Positions 1 to 8,215 of a stretch of DNA of 64,000 nucleotides are shown here, piece after piece; the first letter of the stretch is position 1, and each line of letters opens with the position of its first letter. The translations under genes and the position numbers were made by a program. Under the pieces are notes generated by a model. It saw nothing but the letters and a program-made list of their open reading frames with translations. It searched no databases and was not told where the DNA came from. The stretch is from a bacterium (GTDB lineage Bacteria; Bacillota; Bacilli; Lactobacillales; Streptococcaceae), in contig CAJNDF010000007.1 of the NCBI GenBank assembly GCA_905221455.1, positions 1 through 64,000 of the forward strand, given 5' to 3'.

Positions 1-5
1 TACCA

Positions 6-77
6 TAGTCCGTACGGGATTCGAACCCGTGTTACCGCCGTGAAAAGGCGGTGTCTTAACCCCTTGACCAACGGACC
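6..77 (-). tRNA. tRNA-Glu (UUC anticodon)
   Basis: Read on the minus strand the 72 bases fold into a cloverleaf: a 7-bp acceptor stem that opens with a G-U pair, the T-arm GTTCGAATC, and an anticodon stem ACCGCC/GGCGGT holding TTC, which decodes Glu. The 3' CCA is not encoded. It lies upstream of no gene in this window, but the nearby gltX makes the enzyme that charges this tRNA. Confidence 0.97.
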
Positions 78-102
78 TGAGTTGGTATTTTCAACTCTTA
101 CT

Positions 103-130
103 ATTATACCGGCTTTTTCTTTTTTGTCAA
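103..130 (-). promoter_or_regulatory. Promoter of tRNA-Glu
   Basis: On the minus strand a perfect TTGACA (-35, 125-130) and a perfect TATAAT (-10, 103-108) are separated by 16 bases, and the tRNA begins about 25 bases further on. This is a consensus sigma-A promoter as expected for stable RNA. Confidence 0.9.
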
Positions 131-185
131 CATCTTTTTCTAATTTTTTTCATTTTTTTCAAATCGACTTTTTCAACTTATAATA

Positions 186-213
186 AAAGAGCCAGAATTA
201 AACTGACTCTTCT
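186..213 (-). terminator. Terminator after the cytidine deaminase-like gene
   Basis: Minus-strand hairpin AGAGTCAG ... CTGGCTCT (one G-U pair) followed by TTTTATT, overlapping the stop codon of the gene at 212-646. It would end the gltX transcript before the tRNA gene. Confidence 0.65.
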
Positions 214-646
214 ATTGTTCATTAAACTTAGAAGCACGTTCTTCTCCCCACCAATAGGGCATTAGTTCTGCGACTTTCACTGTCTTTCTTCTATTGTAGT
301 CTATCATGAATTCTGCATCTTTATTTTCAGCGTTCAACTCTAAAAGAAATTCTCTGCAAGCTCCACAGGGCATTCCTGAACTTCCACCATAAGGTGGTTT
401 GTCTCGAAAGGCTAAGACTTTTTTAACCTTAGTTTGTCCTGAAAATTGGTACATATTAAAGAGTGCCGCGCGCTCTGCGCAGAGATGGAATACACCACAG
501 GTTCCCTCCATACAGAAACCTGTAAATATTTGTCCATCTTCTGCTTCTACTGCGGCTACAACATGGTTAGCGTAAACAAAATCAGATACTTCATGTGGAT
601 TATATAATTTCTGTGCTTCTTCGTACATCTTTTCCCAGATGTCCAT
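212..646 (-). CDS. Cytidine/deoxycytidylate deaminase-family protein
   Basis: The 144-residue protein has the zinc deaminase signature: CAE at residues 56-58 (zinc ligand Cys56, proton-shuttling Glu58) and PCGAC at 93-97 (zinc ligands Cys94 and Cys97). It is a soluble, single-domain enzyme of the size usual for free-nucleoside deaminases, so cytidine or deoxycytidine deamination in pyrimidine salvage is likely. The Cys (not His) first ligand and the sequence around it also fit blasticidin-S-deaminase-like relatives, so the substrate is not fixed. It starts 13 bases after the gltX stop with an AAGAAGGATG ribosome site and is probably co-transcribed with gltX. Confidence 0.8.
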   Translation of the reverse strand: MDIWEKMYEEAQKLYNPHEVSDFVYANHVVAAVEAEDGQIFTGFCMEGTCGVFHLCAERAALFNMYQFSGQTKVKKVLAFRDKPPYGGSSGMPCGACREFLLELNAENKDAEFMIDYNRRKTVKVAELMPYWWGEERASKFNEQ

Positions 647-659
647 TATTACATCCTTC

Positions 660-2120
660 TTATTTAGAGATTTCTTTTAACATATTTTCTATATGCTGAA
701 TTGATTTTTCGCGACCTAACAAGAAGATAGTATCTGGCAATTCTGGACCATGCATTTCACCTGAAACAGCAATACGAATTGGCATGAAGAGATTTTTTCC
801 TTTGATACCTGTTTCTTTTTGGACTGCTTTAATTTGTGGGAAGATATTCTCTGTCACAAATTCATCATCTGTCATCGCTTCGAGTTTTGCTTTGAAGGCT
901 TCAAGAACTGTTGGGACGGTTTCACCCGCCATGACTTCGCGCTCTGCTTCGGTCAATTCTGGGAAATCTGAGAAGAAGAGATCTGTCAATGGGATAATCT
1001 CATCTACTGATTTCATTTGTGGTTTATAGAGCTCAACTAATTTTTCAGCCTTGTCAGTCAATCGACCTGCTTCTTCTAGGAATGGTTTTGCCATTTCAAA
1101 GATGGTTTCAAGATCTGCATTCTTGATATAGTCATTGCTCATCCAGTCAAGTTTTTTCTGGTCGAAGGCTGCTGGTGACTTGCTGAGACGGTTTTCATCA
1201 AAGAGTTTAATCAATTCCTCACGAGAGAAGATTTCGTCTTCACCACCTGGGTTCCAACCTAGAAGAGCAATAAAGTTAAAGACTGCTTCTGGAAGGTAAC
1301 CTTTCTTTCGGTAATCTTCGATAAATTGAAGTGTATTAGTATCACGTTTAGATAACTTCTTACCAGTTTCAGAGTTGATGATTAAGGTCATGTGACCAAA
1401 CTCTGGTGCTTCCCAACCAAGCGCTTCATAAACCATAAGCTGTTTTGGTGTATTAGCAATGTGGTCATCTCCACGGATAACGTGAGAGATTTGCATATCG
1501 TGGTCATCGATGACAACGGCAAAGTTGTAAGTTGGGTAACCATCTTTCTTTTGGATGACCCAGTCACCACCAATATTGCCACCTTCAAATTCGATATCGC
1601 CTTTGACCATATCATGCCACTTGTAGATACCTGATTCATTGACAGCCAAACGAACCGTTGGGATGATCCCAGCAGCTTCGCGTTCTGCGATGTAAGCCGC
1701 TTTTTCTTCTTCACTCATACCAAGGTATTCGTTGATGTAGCGTGGTGTTTCACCTGCTGCTTCTTGACGTTCGCGCTCAGCTGCCAATTCTTCTTCTGTA
1801 ACATAAGATTTGTAAGCTTTTCCTTCAGCTAACAGTTGGTCGATGTATTTTTGATACAAGTCCAAACGCTCAGACTGACGGTAGTTTTCATGTGTTTCTG
1901 GACTTTCGTCCCAATCCATACCCAACCAACGAAGGTTTTCAAGCTGTGAACGTTCACCATCTTCGACATGACGTTTACGGTCAGTATCTTCGATACGAAT
2001 AATAAAAGTCCCACCATGATGACGTGCGTAAAGGTAGTTGAACAATGCTGTACGGGCATTTCCGATGTGTAGTAGTCCTGTTGGACTTGGTGCGTAACGT
2101 ACGCGGATATCTTTTGACAT
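660..2120 (-). CDS. gltX: Glutamyl-tRNA synthetase
   Basis: The 486-residue class Ib synthetase joins glutamate to tRNA-Glu. The HIGH-type motif appears as HIGN at residues 18-21 inside [13 protein letters not shown], and the KMSKS-type motif as KLSKR at 255-259. Length is normal for bacterial GluRS. In Firmicutes the enzyme commonly also charges tRNA-Gln for later amidation by GatCAB; that is family knowledge and not visible here. The start is preceded by AGGAG, and a strong promoter lies 50-75 bases upstream. The cytidine deaminase-like gene follows in the same operon. Confidence 0.97.
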   Translation of the reverse strand: MSKDIRVRYAPSPTGLLHIGNARTALFNYLYARHHGGTFIIRIEDTDRKRHVEDGERSQLENLRWLGMDWDESPETHENYRQSERLDLYQKYIDQLLAEGKAYKSYVTEEELAAERERQEAAGETPRYINEYLGMSEEEKAAYIAEREAAGIIPTVRLAVNESGIYKWHDMVKGDIEFEGGNIGGDWVIQKKDGYPTYNFAVVIDDHDMQISHVIRGDDHIANTPKQLMVYEALGWEAPEFGHMTLIINSETGKKLSKRDTNTLQFIEDYRKKGYLPEAVFNFIALLGWNPGGEDEIFSREELIKLFDENRLSKSPAAFDQKKLDWMSNDYIKNADLETIFEMAKPFLEEAGRLTDKAEKLVELYKPQMKSVDEIIPLTDLFFSDFPELTEAEREVMAGETVPTVLEAFKAKLEAMTDDEFVTENIFPQIKAVQKETGIKGKNLFMPIRIAVSGEMHGPELPDTIFLLGREKSIQHIENMLKEISK

Positions 2121-2166
2121 AGTTTCTCCTATAAAGTCTCTAGGCGTCTGCCTTTTTGCTCTCTAT

Positions 2167-2195
2167 ATTATATCACAAGTCTTGGCTGAGTCCAA
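2167..2195 (-). promoter_or_regulatory. gltX promoter
   Basis: Minus-strand TTGGAC (2190-2195), 17-base spacer, perfect TATAAT (2167-2172), about 47 bases before the gltX start codon. Confidence 0.85.
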
Positions 2196-2216
2196 TTTCT
2201 ATGGATAAAGAGAGTA

Positions 2217-2241
2217 AAAAGAGTGGACAAACCACTCTTTT
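2217..2241 (-). terminator. pgi terminator
   Basis: Perfect 10-bp inverted repeat AAAAGAGTGG/CCACTCTTTT with a 5-base loop. Read on the minus strand it is followed by a T run, just past the pgi stop codon. Confidence 0.85.
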
Positions 2242-2247
2242 CTTCTA

Positions 2248-3597
2248 TTATAGACGTGCGTTAAGTTCTTTGCTCAATTCTTCAAATCCTGGTTTTCCAA
2301 GAAGGGCAAACATGTTACGTTTGTAAGCTTCAACACCTGGTTGGTCAAATGGGTTGATAGCATTCAAGTAACCTGAAAGGGCGATAGCCAATTCGAAGAA
2401 GTAGATAGTGTAACCAAGAGTGAAAGCGTCTTGCTCTGGAAGAGTTACATACATGTTTGGTACATCACCATCTGTGTGGGCAAGAAGAACACCGTCAGTT
2501 GCTTTTTTGTTTACAAAATCAACGTCTTTTCCTTGAAGGTAACCAAGTCCATCAAGATCTTCTTCCAAAGTAGGGATAATCACGTTCTTACGAGGTTTGT
2601 CAACACGAACAACTGTTTCAAACATGATACGAGTTCCCTCTTGGATAAATTGACCAAGTGAGTGCAAGTCAGTTGAGAAGTTGGCTGAAGTTGGGTAGAT
2701 CCCTTTTTGGTCTTTCCCTTCTGATTCACCAGCCAATTGTTTCCACCATTCTGAGAAGTATTGAAGTGATGGCTCATAGTTTACCAAGATTTCAGTTGCA
2801 TATCCTTTACGGTAAAGGATGTTACGAACTGCTGCGTATTGGTAAGCTTCGTTTTCAGAGATTTTATCTGAAGTGTAGTCTTTGCGAGCTGCGTTAGCAC
2901 CTTCCATAAGGGCTTTGATATCAGCTCCTGATGCTGCAATTGGAAGCAAACCAACTGCTGTCAATACTGAGAAGCGTCCACCGATGTCGTCTGGAACCAC
3001 AAATGTTTCCCAACCGTTAGCATCTGCTTCAACCTTAACAGCACCTTTTTGGCGGTCAGTTGTTGCATAGATACGTTTGTTTGCTTCTTCTTGACCGTAT
3101 TTCTTAACCAAGAGTTCTTTGAAGACACGGAAAGCAATCGCTGGTTCTGTTGTTGTACCTGATTTAGAAATCACGTTTACTGAGAAGTCTTTGTCTGAAA
3201 CATACTCTACCAAGTCAGCAAGGTAAGTAGATGAGATTGAGTTCCCTGCGTAAAGGATTTGTGGAGCCTTGCGTTCTTCTTTTGTTTGCAAGTTAGCAAA
3301 GTGGTGGTTCAAGAAGTCGATTGCTGCTTTGGCACCAAGGTAAGATCCACCGATACCAATCACAACCAAGACATCGCTGTCTGATTTGATTTGCTCAGCA
3401 GCTTTCAAGATACGGTCAAATTCTTCACGGTCGTAGTTTTCAGGAAGGTCCAACCATCCCAAGAAGTCGCTACCAGCACCAGTTCCTTTACGGATCAATT
3501 CATCTGCTGCTGTTACTTGTGATTGCATGTATTCCACTTCATGTGGTGCAACAAATTTGTCTAAAACTTTTGAATAATCAAATTTAATATGTGACAT
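2248..3597 (-). CDS. pgi: Glucose-6-phosphate isomerase
   Basis: A 449-residue cytoplasmic enzyme that interconverts glucose-6-phosphate and fructose-6-phosphate at the head of glycolysis. The phosphosugar-binding SIS region shows [11 protein letters not shown] and [10 protein letters not shown], and the C-terminal half carries the conserved family segments. The reading frame is open 19 codons further upstream, but the start at 3597 (MSHIKFDYS) has a good GGAGGAAT ribosome site and matches the usual protein length. It is monocistronic with its own promoter (3626-3654) and terminator. A LacI/MalR-type operator half-match lies upstream at 3691-3704. Confidence 0.97.
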   Translation of the reverse strand: MSHIKFDYSKVLDKFVAPHEVEYMQSQVTAADELIRKGTGAGSDFLGWLDLPENYDREEFDRILKAAEQIKSDSDVLVVIGIGGSYLGAKAAIDFLNHHFANLQTKEERKAPQILYAGNSISSTYLADLVEYVSDKDFSVNVISKSGTTTEPAIAFRVFKELLVKKYGQEEANKRIYATTDRQKGAVKVEADANGWETFVVPDDIGGRFSVLTAVGLLPIAASGADIKALMEGANAARKDYTSDKISENEAYQYAAVRNILYRKGYATEILVNYEPSLQYFSEWWKQLAGESEGKDQKGIYPTSANFSTDLHSLGQFIQEGTRIMFETVVRVDKPRKNVIIPTLEEDLDGLGYLQGKDVDFVNKKATDGVLLAHTDGDVPNMYVTLPEQDAFTLGYTIYFFELAIALSGYLNAINPFDQPGVEAYKRNMFALLGKPGFEELSKELNARL

Positions 3598-3625
3598 GTT
3601 ATTCCTCCAATATTTCTTCTTTTCT

Positions 3626-3654
3626 ATCATAACGCTTACCTTCGTTTTTTTCAA
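3626..3654 (-). promoter_or_regulatory. pgi promoter
   Basis: Minus-strand TTGAAA (3649-3654), 17-base spacer and TATGAT (3626-3631), 29 bases before the pgi start codon. Confidence 0.85.
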
Positions 3655-3690
3655 GTTTTTTTGTCGAATTTCTCCAATTTTTATCAGAAT

Positions 3691-3704
3691 TCAAACGTTT
3701 GCGT
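3691..3704. promoter_or_regulatory. Putative LacI-family (MalR/CcpA-like) operator upstream of pgi
   Basis: Contains AAACGTTTGCGT, identical over 12 bases to the sites at 32035-32046 and 32418-32429 in the two maltose promoters. It lies about 37 bases upstream of the pgi -35 box. Binding is inferred from this identity only. Confidence 0.5.
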
Positions 3705-3746
3705 AAAAATCCCACATTCCAAAAATTTTGAAATAATAAAAGAAAG

Positions 3747-3769
3747 AACGACTAGATGTTCCAGTCGTT
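3747..3769 (-). terminator. Terminator of the amidotransferase gene
   Basis: Inverted repeat AACGACT/AGTCGTT; on the minus strand it is followed by CTTTCTTTTATT. It overlaps the stop codon of the gene at 3768-4457. Confidence 0.65.
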
Positions 3770-4457
3770 ACAGTTCATTCAATAAATACTCAAATAATTC
3801 TAAATTGCCATCTTCTTCATTAACCAGAAACTCTGGATGCCACTGCAAACCGATAATGCGGTGTTCGTCGATAGATTCAATCGCTTCGATGGTCTGGTCT
3901 CTCGGATCAATAGCAGTTACACGGAAATTAGGTGCCAAGTCTTTGATACTCTGACGATGGACAGAATTAACCTGACTTTCTTTTCCGAATAACTTAGCCA
4001 CCACGCTTCCTTCCACTGTCTCAATAGAGTGAGATGTTCCGAAAGGTAGTCCTTGCCAGTGACCTTCGATTTCTTGATTGAGGGTTCCACCAAAGGCAAC
4101 ATTGACAAGTTGGACACCGCGGCAGATTGCCATAATTGGTTTATTCTGACGGAGCGCTTCCTTCAAGAGTGCCAATTCAAATTCATCGCGGACCAGATTG
4201 TAATCATCGCTCTCAATGGTCTTTTTCTCTCCATAAAACTGAGGATGGACATTTTGACCGCCTGTCAAAATAAGCTTGTCAATCATTTCCACATAATCGC
4301 GTACAACGGACTCATCGCCAACAGGAATGACTAAAGGGAGACCACCGACTTGACGAATACTCTCTGCAAATCTACAAGATACAGATGAATGAATGTTTTT
4401 GCCTTCTGCGTCTACGGGACATAGATTTGCAGCAACTCCTACAACCGTTCTAGGCAT
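3768..4457 (-). CDS. Class-I glutamine amidotransferase-like, gamma-glutamyl hydrolase family (peptidase C26/PuuD type)
   Basis: The 229-residue protein matches the PuuD-like peptidase C26 family, which hydrolyses gamma-glutamyl amide bonds such as gamma-glutamyl-GABA. The catalytic triad is visible: nucleophile Cys112 in AICRGVQ, and His207 with Glu209 in LQWHPE. The start MPRTVVGV at 4457 is preferred over an upstream in-frame codon because it follows AAGGAGAG at a good distance. No polyamine genes are nearby, so the true substrate is unknown; cell-wall gamma-glutamyl peptides or stray gamma-glutamyl amines are alternatives. Confidence 0.85.
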   Translation of the reverse strand: MPRTVVGVAANLCPVDAEGKNIHSSVSCRFAESIRQVGGLPLVIPVGDESVVRDYVEMIDKLILTGGQNVHPQFYGEKKTIESDDYNLVRDEFELALLKEALRQNKPIMAICRGVQLVNVAFGGTLNQEIEGHWQGLPFGTSHSIETVEGSVVAKLFGKESQVNSVHRQSIKDLAPNFRVTAIDPRDQTIEAIESIDEHRIIGLQWHPEFLVNEEDGNLELFEYLLNEL

Positions 4458-4557
4458 GATGTCTCTCCTTTCGAATATTAACGATAGTCCTATCATATCA
4501 CTCAAAACGTCTTTTGTCTAATATGTTTTTTTTAAGGCCGTGATAAAAATTTTTTAT

Positions 4558-4593
4558 GGACAAGAAAAAGCTGCCCACATAGGACAACTTTTT
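4558..4593 (-). terminator. patAB operon terminator
   Basis: Minus-strand hairpin AAAGTTGTCC ... GGGCAGCTTT with flanking A and T runs, directly after the patB stop codon. Confidence 0.75.
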
Positions 4594-4595
4594 TC

Positions 4596-6362
4596 TTATT
4601 CAAAGACAAATTGATTGTGATAGAGTTCTGAGTAGAAGCCACCTAGTTTTAAGAGTTCATGGTGGTTACCGCGTTCAATAACTTCGCCATCTTTAAGAAC
4701 AATAATCTGGCCTGCATTGAGGATGGTCTTCAAACGGTGGGCAATAACGAAACTGGTTCTACCTGCTACAACCGCCTCCATGGCATGCTGAATCTTGCTT
4801 TCTGTCACCGTATCTACGTTTGAAGTGGCTTCATCGAGAATGAGAACTTCTGGATCTGTCATTAGGGTTCGAGCGATGGAAATCAATTGTTTCTGCCCTG
4901 TTGAGAAGATGCTCTGGTCATCATCGATAAGGGTATCGTATTTATCAGGCAAGCTTTCAATATAGTCATGAATATGGGTTGCCCTGGCTGCTGCCTCAAC
5001 CATTTCCTGACTAGCATCTGGCACACCGAAACGGATATTGTCTCGAATCGTTCCGCTAAACAAGACCGAATCTTGCAAGACAATCCCTACCTTGCTTCTG
5101 AGACTATCCAAGTCATAGTCACGAATGTCTTTGCCGTCAAAATAAATACCACCAGCATCAACATCATAAAAGCGATTGATGAGGTTCATAATAGTCGTTT
5201 TCCCTGAACCTGTCGGACCAACAACCGCGGTCATCTGGCCTTTCGGAGCAGAAATGCTGACATCTTTCAAAATAGGTTTATCAGGCAAGTATGAAAAATC
5301 AATGTGACTAATTTCAACACCTTCTTGCAGCTGAATGAAGGTCGGAGCCTTTTCAGGTCGGATTTCTTCCTCAGCATCAAACATTTCCTGAATTCGTTCA
5401 GCCCCAGTAAAGGCTAACTGAAGACTTCCCCAACTAGCTGCAACTTGAATAATAGGCTGGTAGTATTGCTGAGAAAATTGGGCAAACATAACAATCAAAC
5501 CGAGGGCTGTACTTGTTTCAATAGTCTTATCATTTAAAAGTACAGCTGAACCCGCAAAGATGACGATGGCTGTATTAACCAGACTCATCCCATTCATGAC
5601 AGGGAAAAGTATTCCAGAGAACATTCTTCCTTTAAAAGTTGCCTTGCGCACGCGCTCATTTTGTTCAAGAAATCCTGCCATCATATCCTCTTGAATTCCT
5701 TGCACAATGACAGCTTTTTGACCTGAGATACTTTCATCCATATAGGCGTTGAGTTTCCCAACCTCTTTTTGCTGGAGGTTGGTGTACTTACGTGCCATTT
5801 TGACGATGAAAATCAGCATAAGGAAGGCCACTGGTGTGCTGGCTATGGTAATGAGGGCCAGCGTCACATTTCTCGAAAACATGACAAGAATCAGACCAAT
5901 GTATAGAACAATATTGCTCATGACCTGAATCAAGCTCTCGTTAAAGGCTTGGAGAATATTATCCAAATCACTGGTAAAACGAGACAAGATATCGCCATCT
6001 TGTCGGCGGTCAAAGAAAGAAACCGTCAATCGTGCAAGCTTGCCAAAGAGGCCTTTGCGCATCTCATTGGTCGACTCTGCAATCACGCGCGTCATGAGAC
6101 ACATGTATATGACACTGGAGATAAAGAGAACCAAAACCAGCAGACCAAGATTGACCATGATTCCTGATAGGCTTCGCCAAACAAGTTCTGGATTACCATC
6201 TTGATAAGCTTGAACTAAATTAGCTAACTGCGTCACTGCCTGCCCAGAAAAGACCGGAAAGAGGGCTTGGGCAAGAGTCGCTAGAACAATCATCAAAATG
6301 ACAACTACAAATGATAGCTTATAAACTTTAAAATAATTCCAAAAAAATTGAACTGTTTTCAT
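4596..6362 (-). CDS. patB: ABC exporter subunit PatB (multidrug/fluoroquinolone efflux)
   Basis: A 588-residue half-transporter: N-terminal six-helix ABC membrane domain (roughly residues 15-310) followed by a nucleotide-binding domain. Visible are Walker A GPTGSGKTT, Walker B LILDEATS with the catalytic Glu, and the H-loop AHRLKT. The signature is degenerate (STGQKQ instead of LSGGQ). The start at 6362 (MKTVQFFWN) follows AGGAGGAGT and touches the end of patA, so the two are translationally linked. Gene order after patA and next to pgi and mutS matches pneumococcal patB, which with PatA exports fluoroquinolones and dyes. The name rests on that match and the 588-residue length. Confidence 0.9.
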   Translation of the reverse strand: MKTVQFFWNYFKVYKLSFVVVILMIVLATLAQALFPVFSGQAVTQLANLVQAYQDGNPELVWRSLSGIMVNLGLLVLVLFISSVIYMCLMTRVIAESTNEMRKGLFGKLARLTVSFFDRRQDGDILSRFTSDLDNILQAFNESLIQVMSNIVLYIGLILVMFSRNVTLALITIASTPVAFLMLIFIVKMARKYTNLQQKEVGKLNAYMDESISGQKAVIVQGIQEDMMAGFLEQNERVRKATFKGRMFSGILFPVMNGMSLVNTAIVIFAGSAVLLNDKTIETSTALGLIVMFAQFSQQYYQPIIQVAASWGSLQLAFTGAERIQEMFDAEEEIRPEKAPTFIQLQEGVEISHIDFSYLPDKPILKDVSISAPKGQMTAVVGPTGSGKTTIMNLINRFYDVDAGGIYFDGKDIRDYDLDSLRSKVGIVLQDSVLFSGTIRDNIRFGVPDASQEMVEAAARATHIHDYIESLPDKYDTLIDDDQSIFSTGQKQLISIARTLMTDPEVLILDEATSNVDTVTESKIQHAMEAVVAGRTSFVIAHRLKTILNAGQIIVLKDGEVIERGNHHELLKLGGFYSELYHNQFVFE

Positions 6363-6363
6363 G

Positions 6364-8070
6364 TTACTCCTCCTTTCCTTTCTGTGTTTCATAGATTTCA
6401 CGGTAAACGGCGTTATTGGCAACCAAATCTGCATGTGTTCCTTGACCAATCAATCGTCCTTGATCCAGAACCAAGATTTTATCCGCATGGACAACCGAAC
6501 TAATCTTTTGCGCGATGATAATGGTTGTCGTCCCCTTCAAGTCCTTGTTCAAAGCTTCCTGAACCAGGCGCTCTGACTTGGCATCTAGGGCTGAGGTCGA
6601 ATCATCAAAAATCAGAATACGCGGATTGCTGACAATTCCACGGGCAATCGACATCCTTTGTTTTTGCCCACCAGAGAAATTGGTTCCCCTTTCCTCAACT
6701 GGACTTTCAAAGGTTTTCTCCATACGATGAATGAATTCACTGGCTTGGGCAATATTAGCTGCGCGCTCCATTTCAAATAGAGTGGCATCTCCCTTACCCT
6801 GTCTTAGATTATCTGCAATCGTTCCACTAAAGAGAATAGCACGTTGGAGAACGATAGAAACTGTTTTACGCAGGGTTCCTTCACTCACTTCTCGAATATC
6901 CTTGTCTCCGATTCTGATAGAGCCCTCCTGTGGGTCAAAGAGACGTGGAATCAATTGAGCCAAGGTTGACTTCCCTGCACCAGTCGCTCCAACTACACCG
7001 ACCATTTGACCAGGTTCGATAGTAAAGCTTACATCTTTCAGCATCGGTTCCTTATCCATTGGATAGGTAAAGGTTACATTTTCAAAGCTAAGACTTCCAA
7101 CCAACTCTTCATCTGGGACATCCTTGAAGGTCATAGCTGGCTCTGCGTCAAGAATTTCTCGAATACGACGCATGGAAATCATGGCACGGCTGACAGAATT
7201 TCCCAAAAATCCAACCATAACAATGGTAAAGATAATCTGGCTCAGGTAATTGACAAAGGAAGCAATGGAACCCACAACAGAAGGATCCGACTGAACCATC
7301 CCCGCAACCAGCCAAATAGAGAGGAAGACTGCTCCGTAACCGACCAACATCATAAAGGGTTCCACTACCGCAAAGGCATAACCAATGTAAAGGTTTTCAC
7401 CAAGAAGCTCGTCTGAGACCTCTGTAAACTTAGCAAACTGCTCTTTTTCTTGGACAAATGACTTGACCACACGAACACCGCGCAGATTTTCCTTGGCAAT
7501 GGCATTGATGCGCTCAAGAAGGGTTTGAAACTTGGCAAAACGAGGACCCATCATCCCCATCATGACAGCAGTCAAACCAAAAATTAAGATCACCATGAGA
7601 ACAATCACCCACCACAGAGATGGTAAAGTTTGAACCGCGAGGATAAACGAACCGATGAACAAGAGGGGAAGCCTGAAAAGAATTTGGAAGGTCATCATGA
7701 CGACGTTCTGAATCTGGTTGATATCGTTGGTCATTCGAACGACTAGATTTCCCGCATTAAATTGTTCAATATTGGCATAAGAAAAGGTTTGGATTTTACG
7801 GAAGGCATCCTCCCGAAGGTCAGATGAAACTCCTTGGGCAATATAGGCTGCAAGGACAACATTGAGCCCACCAGCAACCAGACCGATCAAGGCCACACCG
7901 ATCAACCAAATCCCGATACTATAAATTGCTTCATATTTCCCAGCAAGTAGGGCGTCTAACACTTCCTGCAGATAACGTGGTTGCAGAAGTGAACTAGCAA
8001 CCATCAAGCCCGTCATCAGAAGCGAAGCCAAGGCCTGCCACTTGTAGGTTTTTATTTTCTGAATCAGCAT
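6364..8070 (-). CDS. patA: ABC exporter subunit PatA (multidrug/fluoroquinolone efflux)
   Basis: A 568-residue half-transporter with an N-terminal membrane domain and a C-terminal ATPase domain. Walker A is GATGAGKST and the signature is a normal FSGGQKQ. However, Walker B reads ILIFDDSTS (Asp in place of the catalytic Glu) and the H-loop reads IAQKIS (Gln in place of His). These changes complement those of PatB, as expected for a heterodimer with one canonical and one degenerate ATP site. It starts after AAGGAGAAAGT. Expression is probably limited by the leader hairpin at 8082-8119. Confidence 0.9.
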   Translation of the reverse strand: MLIQKIKTYKWQALASLLMTGLMVASSLLQPRYLQEVLDALLAGKYEAIYSIGIWLIGVALIGLVAGGLNVVLAAYIAQGVSSDLREDAFRKIQTFSYANIEQFNAGNLVVRMTNDINQIQNVVMMTFQILFRLPLLFIGSFILAVQTLPSLWWVIVLMVILIFGLTAVMMGMMGPRFAKFQTLLERINAIAKENLRGVRVVKSFVQEKEQFAKFTEVSDELLGENLYIGYAFAVVEPFMMLVGYGAVFLSIWLVAGMVQSDPSVVGSIASFVNYLSQIIFTIVMVGFLGNSVSRAMISMRRIREILDAEPAMTFKDVPDEELVGSLSFENVTFTYPMDKEPMLKDVSFTIEPGQMVGVVGATGAGKSTLAQLIPRLFDPQEGSIRIGDKDIREVSEGTLRKTVSIVLQRAILFSGTIADNLRQGKGDATLFEMERAANIAQASEFIHRMEKTFESPVEERGTNFSGGQKQRMSIARGIVSNPRILIFDDSTSALDAKSERLVQEALNKDLKGTTTIIIAQKISSVVHADKILVLDQGRLIGQGTHADLVANNAVYREIYETQKGKEE

Positions 8071-8081
8071 ACTTTCTCCTT

Positions 8082-8119
8082 AAAAAATAGACAAAAGGGA
8101 GCGACAATGTGTCAGCTCC
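8082..8119 (-). terminator. Leader terminator/attenuator upstream of patA
   Basis: Between the promoter and the patA start, the minus strand forms GGAGC-TGACA-CAT-TGTC-GCTCC (one bulge), followed by CTTTTGTCTATTTTTT. This is a rho-independent terminator inside the 5' leader. In pneumococcus, mutations in the patA leader terminator are reported to raise patAB expression; the structure here fits that mechanism. Confidence 0.85.
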
Positions 8120-8143
8120 TTCTCATTCTGTTTGTGTGATGCT

Positions 8144-8172
8144 ATTCTAGCAAAAAAGTGGGAACTTGTCAA
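8144..8172 (-). promoter_or_regulatory. patAB promoter
   Basis: Minus-strand perfect TTGACA (8167-8172), 17-base spacer, TAGAAT (8144-8149). It is strong by sequence but followed by the leader terminator at 8082-8119, so output depends on read-through. Confidence 0.88.
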
Positions 8173-8215
8173 AGAAGTCTCCTTGATATAGCTAGAATGA
8201 CAAGTAATTCATTCT

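Noticed and set aside
2580..3070. Open frames on both strands inside pgi
   Set aside because: They overlap a well-supported gene, lack ribosome sites and have no recognisable features.
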